64,000 nt of DNA from Enoplolaimus lenunculus (GCA_030248215.1 JASANG010000314.1:62001-126000); one strand, 5' to 3'. Shown: positions 33,472-43,678, numbered from the stretch's first letter. Made by a program: numbers and translations. The notes: generated by a model from the letters alone, not told the origin.

Positions 33472-33798
33472 ATGACACGTTTTCTTAGAAATCAGCATAT
33501 GCTACACGTTTTGTGTTATGGTAAGCCCAAAGTACGACACGTGATTTTTAAGCACTCAACCAACGATCTGGTTCTTGCTGTGGCAGAGTGTATTTACAAT
33601 ATTCTACGCGGAGTTCCGCAGTTGAATAAAAAGCAAAAAAATAAGCTTAAACGTTTTCGAAAACTTTGTCATAAAATAATTGATCCAGCGACCAACGTTA
33701 AACTGAAAAAACGACTGGTATTACAGGAAGGTGGATCAATTTTGCCATTAGTTTTGCAACCAATTTTTACTGCGCTAAAATGTCTGCAAAAAGAATGA
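33472..33798 (+). CDS. Small basic Polinton protein with hydrophobic tail
   Basis: A 108-residue protein that is strongly basic in the middle (LNKKQKNKLKRFRKLCHKI) and ends in a hydrophobic stretch after GGSILPLVLQP. This layout is common among Polintons, and the tail resembles short adenovirus-like core peptides (pX type). Its reading frame overlaps the next gene by 19 bp, which suggests co-expression. The role is unproven. Confidence 0.6.
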   Translation: MTRFLRNQHMLHVLCYGKPKVRHVIFKHSTNDLVLAVAECIYNILRGVPQLNKKQKNKLKRFRKLCHKIIDPATNVKLKKRLVLQEGGSILPLVLQPIFTALKCLQKE

Positions 33799-34631
33799 TA
33801 CTTTTGCCAGCTGAGTTCGTTGAAACGCTTCAGCGACAGCAGAAACTAGAAATGCCTCTGGAATCTAATGTACGCTTAACGCTTGATAAAGAAATGGAAG
33901 CGGTCTTAAAAGACTCAAAATTGTCACCCTTCGCAAAAATTCAACAATACAATGAAATCCTACAAAAATACCTTCATTTGCAAACGAGCGATCAGCAGCG
34001 CAAAAAGGCCCAGTCAAGCCACTATCAAAATGAATCAACTGCTCTCGTAACCGATAAAGGTACGGTGCCCGAAGTAGAAAATAGCGACTACGAATTTATT
34101 TTGGCAACTGTACCCAAACAATTTTTGCAACGTGCAAAGCTGCTATTGAACGAAATCGCTAAGTCAAAAAATTCAACGGTTGCTTGGAATCAAAATGGCA
34201 CGGTATCAATTGACGGAATAGCGATACCAGGTTCTCACATAGTCGATTTGATTGGACACACAATGAAAGTTAAACAGCCAAAGCGGCCACCCGTTGGTTT
34301 TGACAGATTTGTGGTCGCGATGTCAAAGCTTAATATTCCAACTTCTTGGATCCCAAGCACTAAAACAAAAACGCAGATTGACAGTTTACGGTTGAACCAA
34401 AGTGACTTTGATGCAAGTGTCGCATCAGAAGATAATTATTACAGTGACGACAGCAACAACGGGGATAATTCTGACAATCTTGGTGGTAACGGTAAAGAAC
34501 CTGGAAACACGACTGACAGTGCTTTGCAGTTTAAAACTGGAAATGGGCGTCGGTGGCGGCAATCACCTTATAAAACAAGAAATTTTTTAAAACAATGGGC
34601 CGAACTTCCGAGGAACATCAATTATAACTAA
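33780..34631 (+). CDS. Conserved Polinton protein of unknown function
   Basis: A 283-residue protein. The N-terminal 80 residues are helical (LTLDKEMEAVLKDSKLSPFA, then KIQQYNEILQKYLHLQ). The central region has ATVPKQFLQRAKLLLNEIAK, AWNQNGTVSIDG and a GSHIVDLIGHTMK segment, followed by PPVGFDRFVVAMSKLNIP. The C-terminal tail is Asp/Asn/Ser-rich and disordered. The central pattern recurs in Polintons between the ATPase and polymerase genes. I know no function for it. Confidence 0.65.
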   Translation: MSAKRMILLPAEFVETLQRQQKLEMPLESNVRLTLDKEMEAVLKDSKLSPFAKIQQYNEILQKYLHLQTSDQQRKKAQSSHYQNESTALVTDKGTVPEVENSDYEFILATVPKQFLQRAKLLLNEIAKSKNSTVAWNQNGTVSIDGIAIPGSHIVDLIGHTMKVKQPKRPPVGFDRFVVAMSKLNIPTSWIPSTKTKTQIDSLRLNQSDFDASVASEDNYYSDDSNNGDNSDNLGGNGKEPGNTTDSALQFKTGNGRRWRQSPYKTRNFLKQWAELPRNINYN

Positions 34632-34797
34632 AACTTTGTATAGACTATATGTTGTTCTGTTATATATTATAGTGTTGTTATTGTTTTAACTTGTATTTTA
34701 ATACATATGCAAGTACAATAAAACATGTCTGTTTTATGGTGAGATTCGGCAGTATTTAAAACAAGAGCGTGAACGTTCACCCGTCATTTTGCGTGTG

Positions 34798-37700
34798 ATG
34801 CATGCCGAACAGGTTGATGTGTGTTTGCGCGGGTACCTTAAACGGTACAAGCTAATCGGAGACTTTGAATATGCAGATTTGGCTGTGTATTTCATTAATG
34901 CAAAGCCAGTAATTAACAATCTTTGTGTTCGGTTAGTGCAGGAACTGCACGCATTTAAGTTACACGTTCGTATGCGAATACGGCTTGTAAAAGCACTGGA
35001 CGACGCAACGTTTATAGAGGCCTTCTTGAGTAATCGACAGAAAATTTTTCTCGTAAGTACAAATGTTGGTAGCTCAGTTGATGATATTCTACGTGAGATT
35101 GAGCTCAAAGCAGATGACTTCTGTCAAGGCGGTTCAGGTTGGGTAGTTGATCAAATATAGTCTGCCGAGCTACATGTTGCGCGTTACCAACCGCTATCAG
35201 CGACAACTTACTTGCCCTTACCAGCCACGTTGGCACGCAAACGTTGTATTATCAATGTCAAAAACGACGATAACCGATGTTTTCAGTGGGCAGTTTTGTC
35301 CGCGCTGCACGAGCCAACGAGTCATCCCGAACGAGTTTCTAAGTACTTGCGTTTCGTGCACATGTACGAGTTTGAATCGTTCAAGTATCCGTTCAGCCTG
35401 GACCAATTAGAAGCGTTCGAAAAACATCTGAATATCCCAATCTATGTGTATGGCTACGATACTTATTTGTTCCCGGTGTACATTTCAACGTTATCTGTCA
35501 GCAGCGACCGTAAGCCAATCCCGTTGCTAGTACTGCAAGATCATGTACAATCTATATCACATTTTTGCTGGATTAAACGGTTTGATGCGTTACTTTACTG
35601 CGAACGCAAACACAAATCAAAGAAATTTTTTTGTTTCAAATGCTTATTTCCGTTTTATGCTGAAGAAAGGCTTAAAGCGCACGCAGTTAGCTGTTCAAGC
35701 AACTGTGCCGTGATCGAGCTACCGTTAGAAGACAACTGTGTGCTTCGTTTTAAACAAACTCGTAAAATGCTTCGCCAACCGTGTGTATATTATGCTGATT
35801 TTGAATGTATTTTAAGACCAATAAATTTGTGTAAACCCTCTTCTAGCTCATCTTACACGACCAACGTAGCTGAACACGTGCCATGTGGATTCGGTATTGT
35901 TCAAATTGTGGAATGCTGCTCAAATGCTCAGCCGAGATTCAGTGTACCGGTAATTGAGAGAAACGAATTCGCAGTTGAAAAGTTTTTGGATACGCTTTTA
36001 GACAGTTTTAACACTTATTGCGTCAATTACTTAGATCATCCGAAGCGCATGCTTCCGCTTACAAAACAAGACTGGGTTACTTATTTTTCGCAGACCAAAT
36101 GTAACATTTGTGATTTGCCTTTCACCTCATGCAGCTCGTGTTGCAACTCTGGCAGGAGAGCCTGGTGCTCAAATTGTCGAAAACAAATTTGTCGGGACCA
36201 TTGCAAAATTTGTGGCAAATTCAGAGGACCAGCTCATCTCAATTGTAATATTGAATTCCAATTATGTCAAGATGTTTGCGTTTTTATGCATAATCTGAAA
36301 AACTACGACTGCCATTTGATTATGCAGAAAATTGCAGTCGTTGCAAGACGTGAAGGATTTGAAATTGAATGTGTGGCCAAAAGTGCTGAAAAATACGTTA
36401 TGTTTGCTATTGTTCTGCCTAAAGATCAGAATCGACTACGACGCAGACGAATAAAATTTTTAGACTCTTACCAATTTTTGCCAACTTCGTTAGAGACCTT
36501 AGTAGCAAACCTACGAAAAGATGGCAGTGACAATTTTCGTGCAACACGGTATTTCTTCCCCAACCAAGCTGACTTCGGTTTTTGGTTAGAAAAGGGGTTT
36601 ACCCATATGAGTACACCGATAGCTTCAAAAAATTTGAAGAGCGTACACTGCCACCAATCAACCTTTTCTACAGCGCAGTGAATTTGCAATCAGCAACACT
36701 TGACGAATACAATCATGCAATGAGCGTTTGGCGTCACTTTAGATGCGAAACACTTGGTGACTACCAAGACCTATATTTGCTTACCGACGTGCTACTCTTG
36801 TGCGATGTGTTTGAAAATTTTCGTCATTTTTCGCTGCAACACTATTCACTTGACCCAGCTCATTTTATGACCCTGCCTTCACTAGGATGGGCTGCGTGTC
36901 TAAAGTTTTCACAATCGCAACTGCAACTTTTAACGGACCCTGATATGTATATGTTTTTTGAAAAAGGAATTAGGGGCGGTATATCATGTTTAATGCATCG
37001 CTATGCTATTGCAAACAACCCAGAAAGTAGAAACTTTGACTTAAGTCGACCCACAAGTTACATAATGAGCTTCGATGCTAATAATTTGTATGGGTTTTGC
37101 ATGAGCCACTCAATGCCTTCGTCAGAATTTCAATGGGTACCAGACAATGAGTTAAACGGCATCGATATAGCTGCTATATCTGCGGATGCAACATATGGAT
37201 ACGCGTTTGAAATCGATCTTGAGTATCCACATGAACTACACTGCATTCACAACGATTATCCTTTAGCGGCGGATAGGCTTGTTGTAACCGATCAATTATT
37301 GTCACCGTACTGCTACGAATTGAAACAAAATCTTGGACTAATAACACAGCGGCAAGCCAAACTGATTCCAACGCTGTACAACAAAATCAGATATGTAGTT
37401 CATTACAGAACGTTACAACTTTACATGAGTCTTGGTTTGCGACTGTTGAAAATTCACAGAGCAATAAAATTTCGGCAGACCACTTGGATGAAACCGTACA
37501 TTGATTTCAACACTGAACAACGGAAATTGGCGACTAGTGCTTTTCAAAAAGATTTGTTTAAGTTGCTGAACAATTCCGTTTTTGGAAAAAGCATGGAAAA
37601 TGTCAGAAACTATGTCGACGTAAAGTTGGTTGCAGATCCGGAAGCATTTCGAAAATTAGCAGCAAGTCCAAGATTCGAGACCTGCGAGATTTTTGATAAT

Positions 37701-37844
37701 GGACTCGTTGCAGTGCTAATAAAAAAGTCACGCATTGTTCTTAACAAACCAATTTACGTCGGATTTAGCGTTTTGGAACTGTCCAAACATGTGATGTACG
37801 ATTTTCATTACAATTGCATGAAAAGAATGTTCAGATGTAAGTAA
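34798..37844 (+). pseudogene. Protein-primed family-B DNA polymerase region (PolB)
   Basis: This 3-kb region carries a Polinton polymerase. From left to right I see an N-terminal portion, a Cys-rich patch (CERKHKSKKFFCFKCLFPF), the exonuclease start VYYADFEC near 35790, a second metal-rich patch near 36090-36240, the FMHNLKNYDCH and FLDSYQFLP exonuclease blocks, then LYLLTDVLLLCDVF, the SFDANNLYGFCMS polymerase block near 37070, and KLLNNSVFGKSMENVRNY near 37570. The family replicates the element with a protein primer. The region is broken, with about three breaks, and I treat it as a fossil. Confidence 0.85.
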
Positions 37845-38045
37845 ATTGCAATCTTTACACGTTTTATGTTAGTATGTTCTAAAGATGCACCGGGTTGCGT
37901 TTGATTAATTTCACAAATTCTTCAAATAATTTATTTCAAAGCAGAGCAAGTTAGCATATAACAGTGTTTCGATCAAGGCACAATAATCATAACAGCCATA
38001 ATCACAATTAATTCATTTGCGTGCACGAACAAATACAAATTTATA
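37845..38045. other. Junction between convergent gene blocks
   Basis: About 200 bp between the polymerase region and the minus-strand dsRNA-binding gene. I see no further gene in it. Confidence 0.4.
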
Positions 38046-38462
38046 TTAGTCAAGAAGCAATATTTCTAAAGAATCGCAATGCATGTACAACAAGTAGATT
38101 TCGTTCATTGCAGAATGTCTGCGATTCTGAGGAAGGCTGCGCGCAAGCCGTCTAAGTTGGCGAAGCACGTCTCGCAACTCGTCAACCTCTTCTACTCTCT
38201 GGCGATCAGGGGCACCAAGTCTGTTGCGAATCACGTCTTCTGTTTGATCAACACTTCTTAGAACATCAAGTGCAGCTTTCGCCGCAGATGCCTTCGCCTG
38301 TGCTTTTGAATCCTGGGGTTCACCGAGGAAGCTAGCATTTACGATGTTCAACTTGAATCTATATTTCTTGTCGTCGCACGTTGCGACGCGTTCGTAAACA
38401 AATGGGAACGACTCCCTAACACGTTGCTGAATCAGGTGATTTAATTCTTGTTGCGGATTCAT
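38046..38462 (-). CDS. dsRNA-binding-domain protein, Polinton cargo
   Basis: A 138-residue protein from the ATG at 38462. Residues 1-68 fit a double-stranded RNA-binding domain: NPQQELNHLIQQRV (helix 1), FPFVYERVATC and YRFKLNIVNASFLGE (strands), then DSKAQAKASAAKAALDVL (the basic helix 2 that grips the RNA). Residues 70-138 form a charged, probably coiled region (VEEVDELRDVLRQLRRLARS). Viral proteins with this domain often hide dsRNA from RNA interference or from interferon-type sensors; that role here is inference. It points leftward, opposite to the capsid genes. Confidence 0.75.
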   Translation of the reverse strand: MNPQQELNHLIQQRVRESFPFVYERVATCDDKKYRFKLNIVNASFLGEPQDSKAQAKASAAKAALDVLRSVDQTEDVIRNRLGAPDRQRVEEVDELRDVLRQLRRLARSLPQNRRHSAMNEIYLLYMHCDSLEILLLD

Positions 38463-38906
38463 GCTATAAAACAAAGCTGTGTCGAACTATTAATCATCAA
38501 CTATAGAGAAGAAGTGTTTAATTGAGAGCGAAATTTATGAACCAGGTTATACGTACAATGTTCTGACGAGTGAATCGAGCAAACCACATGCAATTTGCAT
38601 AACCATTCATATTCAAAGTTAACTTTTGTAATATAATCACAACAAGTTTGTCATCACACCATGTCGATTTACTTCATTGAAATAAACAAATTCTAGCAAA
38701 AAATATGAATCAAATCAAACGTGAAACTTACGCACCTCAGGAGCGTTTTCCAAGCGACGACTCACAGAGAAACTATATAAATTTTCACAAGCTTAATTTT
38801 GTGACAATGATTTTATCTAAACTGCTTTCGTCTCATTATATACTGTTGTATTTTTTTAGTTAGCCAAAACAACAGAAATGTCAAGTTAGATCATAGCTCA
38901 AGGACA
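38463..38906. other. Intergenic spacer in the Polinton
   Basis: AT-rich spacer between two minus-strand accessory genes. It probably holds the promoter of the dsRNA-binding gene. I recognise no gene in it. Confidence 0.4.
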
Positions 38907-39380
38907 CTAAAACAGCACGTCATCAATATCTGGAAAATCATCATTATTAGATTTTCGAACTGTTACAGTACTTGGCTTAACGCCAATTGCAGTTTCGAAT
39001 TGCGGCAGATCTTTCCACCGATTAATGGATTCGAAAACCACACTTTTCTCTGTTAGACTCTGTTTGCCACCGTTGTAAATGTCGTAGCGATGAGACACAA
39101 TTACTGACGCCACGACCGAATCGCTAGTTGGCGCACCAGATTGCAACGTGACAACTTGCTTTTTGAACTCGTACGAATGTTTGCCTTCAACACCGACCGA
39201 CTTGCGTTTAGCAAATCTATAGTTTGGAGGCGCATCAGCAGCCTCTGTCGTCGCCGTGTATACTACGCCTGCCTCTTGCGTGGTAGCGATTTGTTGCACC
39301 GGAGCCCGATCGTAAGCTTTTGAAGACTTATCTCGGGTTGTGTTAGAGCTTGTGGCAGGCGCTGAAGATATGTTTGACAC
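38907..39380 (-). CDS. Accessory protein with acidic, Phe-ended tail
   Basis: An open frame of 157 codons whose first in-frame codon is GTG, so the true N-terminus is uncertain. The first 55 residues are Ser/Thr/Ala-rich and disordered. The middle (YEFKKQVVTLQ, VVASVIVSHRYDIY, SVVFESINRW) looks like beta strands. The C-terminus is DDFPDIDDVLF. A small beta-rich protein ending in an acidic tail with a final Phe recalls single-stranded-DNA-binding proteins such as bacterial SSB and T7 gp2.5. That likeness is only in layout and is weak evidence. No family recognised. Confidence 0.5.
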   Translation of the reverse strand: MSNISSAPATSSNTTRDKSSKAYDRAPVQQIATTQEAGVVYTATTEAADAPPNYRFAKRKSVGVEGKHSYEFKKQVVTLQSGAPTSDSVVASVIVSHRYDIYNGGKQSLTEKSVVFESINRWKDLPQFETAIGVKPSTVTVRKSNNDDFPDIDDVLF

Positions 39381-41224
39381 GTCACGCGTTACCTGATTTG
39401 CAAACGCGCCATAGTTTCGACTCGTTCTGAAATATGACTACGATTGCTGACTATTTTCTGTATTTACATTAAGAAACAAAACTTTGTTTTCAAAATGTTT
39501 CAATCGAGGTCAAATTTTGTCTAATTGTATCGAAAAGTATGCATGGGAACAAACTGAATTGACTGAAATTGTTTATCTGGAATACACCAGCTGATTTGCA
39601 AGTTCCAGACGCTTCATCACTTGTAAACACATTCTTGCGTTTTTCTATTGTATATCGTATTTGTTTGTGCTGCACTGTTGTTGCAAAAACTGTTTTTACA
39701 GTAAACAAAATTCCAAATGTTTGTAGGTGTAATACACGCAGCAGCGAATTCATAACTCGTGCCTACAGAACAATATTTACACATGTGATTTCCCGGTAAA
39801 CATGAATGAGCTATTTGCGCATGCATAACACTAACACATATACAAATGACATTTTGCACATGCATGTAAGCCGCTGGCTGCGTATCTTTGAAATATAGGT
39901 GCATGTTGTCATTACAAAATACAGCTTTTAGGCGCAGTTCAACTATCCGTAAAATGCCGCAAATAACTACTTTTGCTGCGAATCTATTTAGCATCTAAAC
40001 AGAAATTGTCACAAATGATTTACAATCCAGCACTGAAACTAACTTTTAAGAAATTATTTCAAATTTTAAAAGTGTCAATTTCTAACCATGTGCGCCCCAA
40101 AAGTATAAACCAGCTGTGCTTAGCATGGCTGGTTGCTTTCCAACTGTGACATTGCAAGTTACTGGATTCTATGCTACTTATATTAAGAATAAAGTCATAA
40201 TTGAGTTGTTTGTGTCATAATTCAAAACTTGTATTTATTTTACACGCACAATTCTACACAGAGATTCTTGTGCGTGCCATGAACTAGAAAATTTTCTGAG
40301 ACATATTGACTGCATTGCGTGTAATAAATACAAAATTTGTAGCTGTACGCTTGCATCTGGAACAATTGGACCTTACCCAACTGTGACAAACATACAACAC
40401 AGCAGCACAGTTTGTAGTTGTCATGCAATGTTCAAACACCTCAGTGCAATAAAGGCTGGAACAGTTGAAGGTACAACTGTGACAAAGCACACATTAATGG
40501 TGGCTGCTGTTCTACTATTGTAACAATTGAGTCGTGTATATGTGACAGTGTAAGCAATTGTATGTAATAAATACAAAATTTGTAGCTGTACACTTGTTGT
40601 TGGAACAATTGGACCTTACCCAACTGTGACAAATGTACAATACGCTGGAACAGTTTATATTTACCATGCAATATGAAACACATCAATGCAATAGCGGCTG
40701 GAACAGTTGAAGGTACAACTGTGACAAAGCATATGCATAGTAGTTGCTGTGTGTAACAATAGGGTCGTGCAACTGAGACAATACATGAAAGATTTGTTTA
40801 TGAGCTGTGTTGTTAGCTATTGGAACAATTGGAAGTGTCCCAACTGTGTCACTAGGTGTGTAGCGCACAGTACTAAACAAGCGCAGCATACAGAATGTAA
40901 AGAAGAATGCCTACCGGGCACAGTTAGAAAACAACCATTGTAGCACACACCTACGCAACAACTGGTACACGACTCAATGACGTATTATTAGTCGAGTGCT
41001 ATCATCCTAATTGACACAATATATTGCGCTGCCGTTTTAAAGGTTAACTTCGCCCGTGTATTTATACGAATGTCGATAGTGTCACAATCTCATTATTTAC
41101 CTTTGTTCTGAATCGTGTGACATAGCAGCTATTGTGATTGATTTTTTTTGCGCTTTACTACCAATATTGTTTAAAGCTTTAGGTAATAGAGATTAAATTT
41201 AATTTTTCTGAAGTAATTAGCAAA
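39381..41224. promoter_or_regulatory. Control-like region between divergent Polinton genes
   Basis: About 1.8 kb without a convincing gene. It lies between the leftward accessory genes and the rightward ORFs at 41225 and 42057, so it must hold promoters for both sides. Its centre is the dyad repeat array at 40128-40850. The short open frames across it are repeats read in frame, not genes. Confidence 0.55.
40128..40850. repeat. Iterated dyad array (ACAGTTG/CAACTGT)
   Basis: Five copies of a 30-bp dyad lie at 40359-40390, 40458-40487, 40602-40633, 40700-40729 and 40822-40850, with a half copy at 40140-40151. Copies 2 and 4 are perfect (ACAGTTG, six bases, CAACTGT); copies 1, 3 and 5 have the variant ACAATTGG and CCAACTGT. 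Each is followed by GACA or a variant. Copies 1/3 and 2/4 are about 242 bp apart, so the region arose by tandem duplication of a unit holding two dyads. A binding site for an initiator or regulator is a reasonable guess. Confidence 0.8.
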
Positions 41225-41878
41225 ATGGCACGAGTGAAACACACAACAACTGATCGCAATCGTGTGTATTTCGTTACACTAATTCAACTTGCGCTCGGTG
41301 TTTCCAATAAACACACAACGCAATTATTGGACAGCTTTTCTGCCACTTTTATTGAGCGGGGCCCTGAACTACAGAAATTAATTTTGGCATACCTTGAACA
41401 TTTACTATTCACCGCCCTTATCTTCCCGATTAATATATTCAGCACAACTCCTCTGGCCCAGCGAAAACTTTTAATTGCTGCTGTTATTGCGCGTTTCATT
41501 GCTAAAACTCTTAATGCAGCTTTCGATAATAACAGCATGCTAGCAAAGCGCGGCCTGAAAACTCGTTATGATCAGTGTATAGCTAAGTTGGACACCGAAA
41601 GTGTACCTAGTACACCGACGTACAGGTTTGAATTTATTAAACCTTTGCAAAAGGGATTCCCGATAACAACAAAAGAGAACAAAACGAACGACGCTGCAAG
41701 CTTTGTAAAACGATTGCGAAACCTTGTTTGTGATTACAACCGGGACATGACTAAAAGGACAGTTCCACGGCGCGAAGAACCAGCCTTATTTGTTTTAATG
41801 GGACTTTTTGATTCGCAAGCTACAAACGCAAAATTTTCCAGATCACAGTACAAAGGTAAACGTGGTGTGTTTTTATAA
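41225..41878 (+). CDS. Unknown Polinton ORF A
   Basis: A 217-codon frame from an ATG in good context. Residues 45-105 are hydrophobic helices (LQKLILAYLEHLLFTALIF, RKLLIAAVIARFIAKTLNAA). The rest is basic and mixed, with a proline-rich linker (ESVPSTPTYRFEF). No family recognised. It lies to the right of the dyad array and runs toward the right end. Whether it shares a transcript with the frame at 42057 is unresolved. Confidence 0.5.
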   Translation: MARVKHTTTDRNRVYFVTLIQLALGVSNKHTTQLLDSFSATFIERGPELQKLILAYLEHLLFTALIFPINIFSTTPLAQRKLLIAAVIARFIAKTLNAAFDNNSMLAKRGLKTRYDQCIAKLDTESVPSTPTYRFEFIKPLQKGFPITTKENKTNDAASFVKRLRNLVCDYNRDMTKRTVPRREEPALFVLMGLFDSQATNAKFSRSQYKGKRGVFL

Positions 41879-42056
41879 GTTTGGACTAAAGAAACTGGAA
41901 AAAATTTGATCCCCAAAACTGCTCAAAATATAAAAGGTGTATTTCGATAGCAAACTTGTAACTAATCCATGATTTTACTTGGCAAGGTAGAGAGCACTCC
42001 GCTTGCATGAGCATTTTTAAATTGTCCGGCAAAATCAATCTTAAAATATACTCGCG

Positions 42057-42809
42057 GTGCATGAAATAACTATTGTTTCAGTCGCTACTCCTGCAGATTC
42101 AGTAGCAAAACGCTTGAAATCTGACTACGAACGTCAGCACACCGCGTTCAATGATTGCAGAACGAACCTAGGAAACTTGAAAACTATCGAGTGTAACGCT
42201 CTTGAAGATCTAGAAGCCAACTGCAACGCGATAAAAGAGCAGTTGGTAATTACTTCAGCCGAACGCATCCGGTATCTTTCGTATGATTTGCCTAGCTCAT
42301 CTGCCTCTCGACGCATTCAATTATTGGATACGCAGACATATTTGCGCGCGTTTGAGATTTTAGTCAGCTCTTTGAACTCGGCCAGAAATGCATCAAACTC
42401 ACTATCTGACGCGTTGCAAAACAGCACAGAATTTAAAGATGTAAACGTTGAAACTGTGATTAATAATGAAAACGTCATTTTTACGACATACGCAAAGTTT
42501 AGAAAAGCAGCAATAGATTATCACGAGGACATATGCAGCGCATATTCCAGTTTATTTAAATGCGCCATGGAATTTAAAAATCCTGATCGCAACTCAAATC
42601 TAGTTGGCTTTATTGATAAATGCAATCGATGCCAACATTTTGTGCACAACGTTCTGCTTATTACAGACTTTTTAACTGCAGTGCGCTTGGAAACAGAATT
42701 CACGGTGCACTGTATTAAAAGTGGCAATGGCTCAATTATGAACTTAGTAGAGGCATTGGGGCAAACTCTTGCGCACATGATTGGAAACCTTACTAAAAAT
42801 TTTAAATAA
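42057..42809 (+). CDS. Unknown Polinton ORF B
   Basis: An open frame of 250 codons with no early ATG (the first codon is GTG), so its start is not fixed. The product is almost wholly alpha-helical, with heptad-like stretches (LGNLKTIECNALEDLEANCN, AFEILVSSLNSARNASNSLS) and a Cys pair (IDKCNRCQHF) near residue 190. It could be a coiled-coil structural or adaptor protein. It is the last gene before the right repeat and matches no family I know. Confidence 0.45.
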   Translation: MHEITIVSVATPADSVAKRLKSDYERQHTAFNDCRTNLGNLKTIECNALEDLEANCNAIKEQLVITSAERIRYLSYDLPSSSASRRIQLLDTQTYLRAFEILVSSLNSARNASNSLSDALQNSTEFKDVNVETVINNENVIFTTYAKFRKAAIDYHEDICSAYSSLFKCAMEFKNPDRNSNLVGFIDKCNRCQHFVHNVLLITDFLTAVRLETEFTVHCIKSGNGSIMNLVEALGQTLAHMIGNLTKNFK

Positions 42810-43478
42810 CTATTGCCGCGCAATTTTAAAAATTTAAATTTTTTAATTCAAGCACGTGTTAGTTATTTCACTTGGAACAAATTCAAATTTAAAATTGAGA
42901 CAAAAAATGAAGGATGAACAAACTCAAAATAAAGATTTGAAATATAGTATGGATTATTGCATGCTTTTATACTTTCGAAATTACACGATATGTAGACAAA
43001 AAATTTTTTTACACTTGCATTACGAATATTGAAAAAATAACTGCCACTTTATTCAGCTTGATAGATAAATAAACACCATGTAAAATGAGGCGTACATGCA
43101 AAAGTTTTAATGTGTATTGTATTTTTCCTGTTGTACTGTAAAAATAATAAACAACTATACAGGCACATAAAATCACCGGATTGCACCAAGAGTCAGTGGA
43201 ACCATAGAAATCAGTTGTCGCTAGAGAATAATTTAAATAAACAACTATACAGGCACATAAAATGGCCGGATTGTACCAGGAGTCAGCGGAACCAAAGAAA
43301 TCAGTTGTCGCTAGAGCATAATTTTTAAACTGTAGTTTTTATATTGTGCGCTCTGTAATCAGCTGGATTTGTTTACAAACACCGCTTAATGCATTACTGA
43401 TCAGTTGGATCGGTTCCAAGACTAAGTTGCAAGATGCCGCCGTTGAGTTGCCTACGTTTGACAAAATTGGGACTGGTT
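42810..43478. other. Right-end spacer of the Polinton
   Basis: No gene. It contains the 90-bp direct repeat at 43147-43325 and a short run of AT-rich DNA before the terminal repeat. Confidence 0.45.
43147..43325. repeat. 90-bp tandem direct repeat, two copies
   Basis: ATAAACAACTATACAGGCAC starts at 43147 and again at 43237, and both units run to TCAGTTGTCGCTAGAG with only a few differences. It lies about 150 bp inside the right terminal repeat. Confidence 0.9.
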
Positions 43479-43536
43479 AATTTGTAGTCGGCGCAGTGCC
43501 AACAGTGGATTTTTGTCCTGAAACCCCCATTTTCCT
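43479..43536 (-). repeat. Polinton right terminal inverted repeat
   Basis: Reverse complement of 26745-26802 with one difference. The next bases outward, CTACTT, do not equal the six bases left of the other end, AGTAGT, so no target duplication is seen. Confidence 0.9.
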
Positions 43537-43678
43537 CTACTTTGATACTAATATTGCATGCGAAATTACAGAATTTTACACTAGTATTACACAATAGCAA
43601 TAAGGTTAAGATGCTGTATAATCTACTTAGGATGCGCAATAACATCCACTAGTTTAGGTTTACGGGCTGCTCACTGAC

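Larger units (their letters stand above)
26745..43536 (+). mobile_element. Polinton (Maverick) element
   Basis: A 16.8-kb virus-like element bounded by 58-bp inverted repeats. It carries an RVE integrase, capsid-type proteins, an adenain-like protease, an FtsK/HerA-type packaging ATPase and a family-B DNA polymerase, the hallmark set of Polintons. Most genes run left to right; two accessory genes on the right run the other way. Length and gene content are typical, but the cargo (NADAR, dsRNA-binding protein) is not standard. The terminal repeats differ at about one site and most reading frames are long, so it is probably not very old. By my reading it is broken, with roughly three breaks, in the polymerase region. 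A target duplication is not evident. Confidence 0.93.

Noticed and set aside
40128-40850. CRISPR array or small genes
   Set aside because: The units are long duplications with dyads, not short identical repeats with unique spacers, and the context is an animal genome; open frames are repeats read in frame.
26739-43542. AGTAGT / CTACTT as a target duplication of the Polinton
   Set aside because: The 6-mers are related only as near reverse complements and are better explained as slight extension of the inverted repeat.
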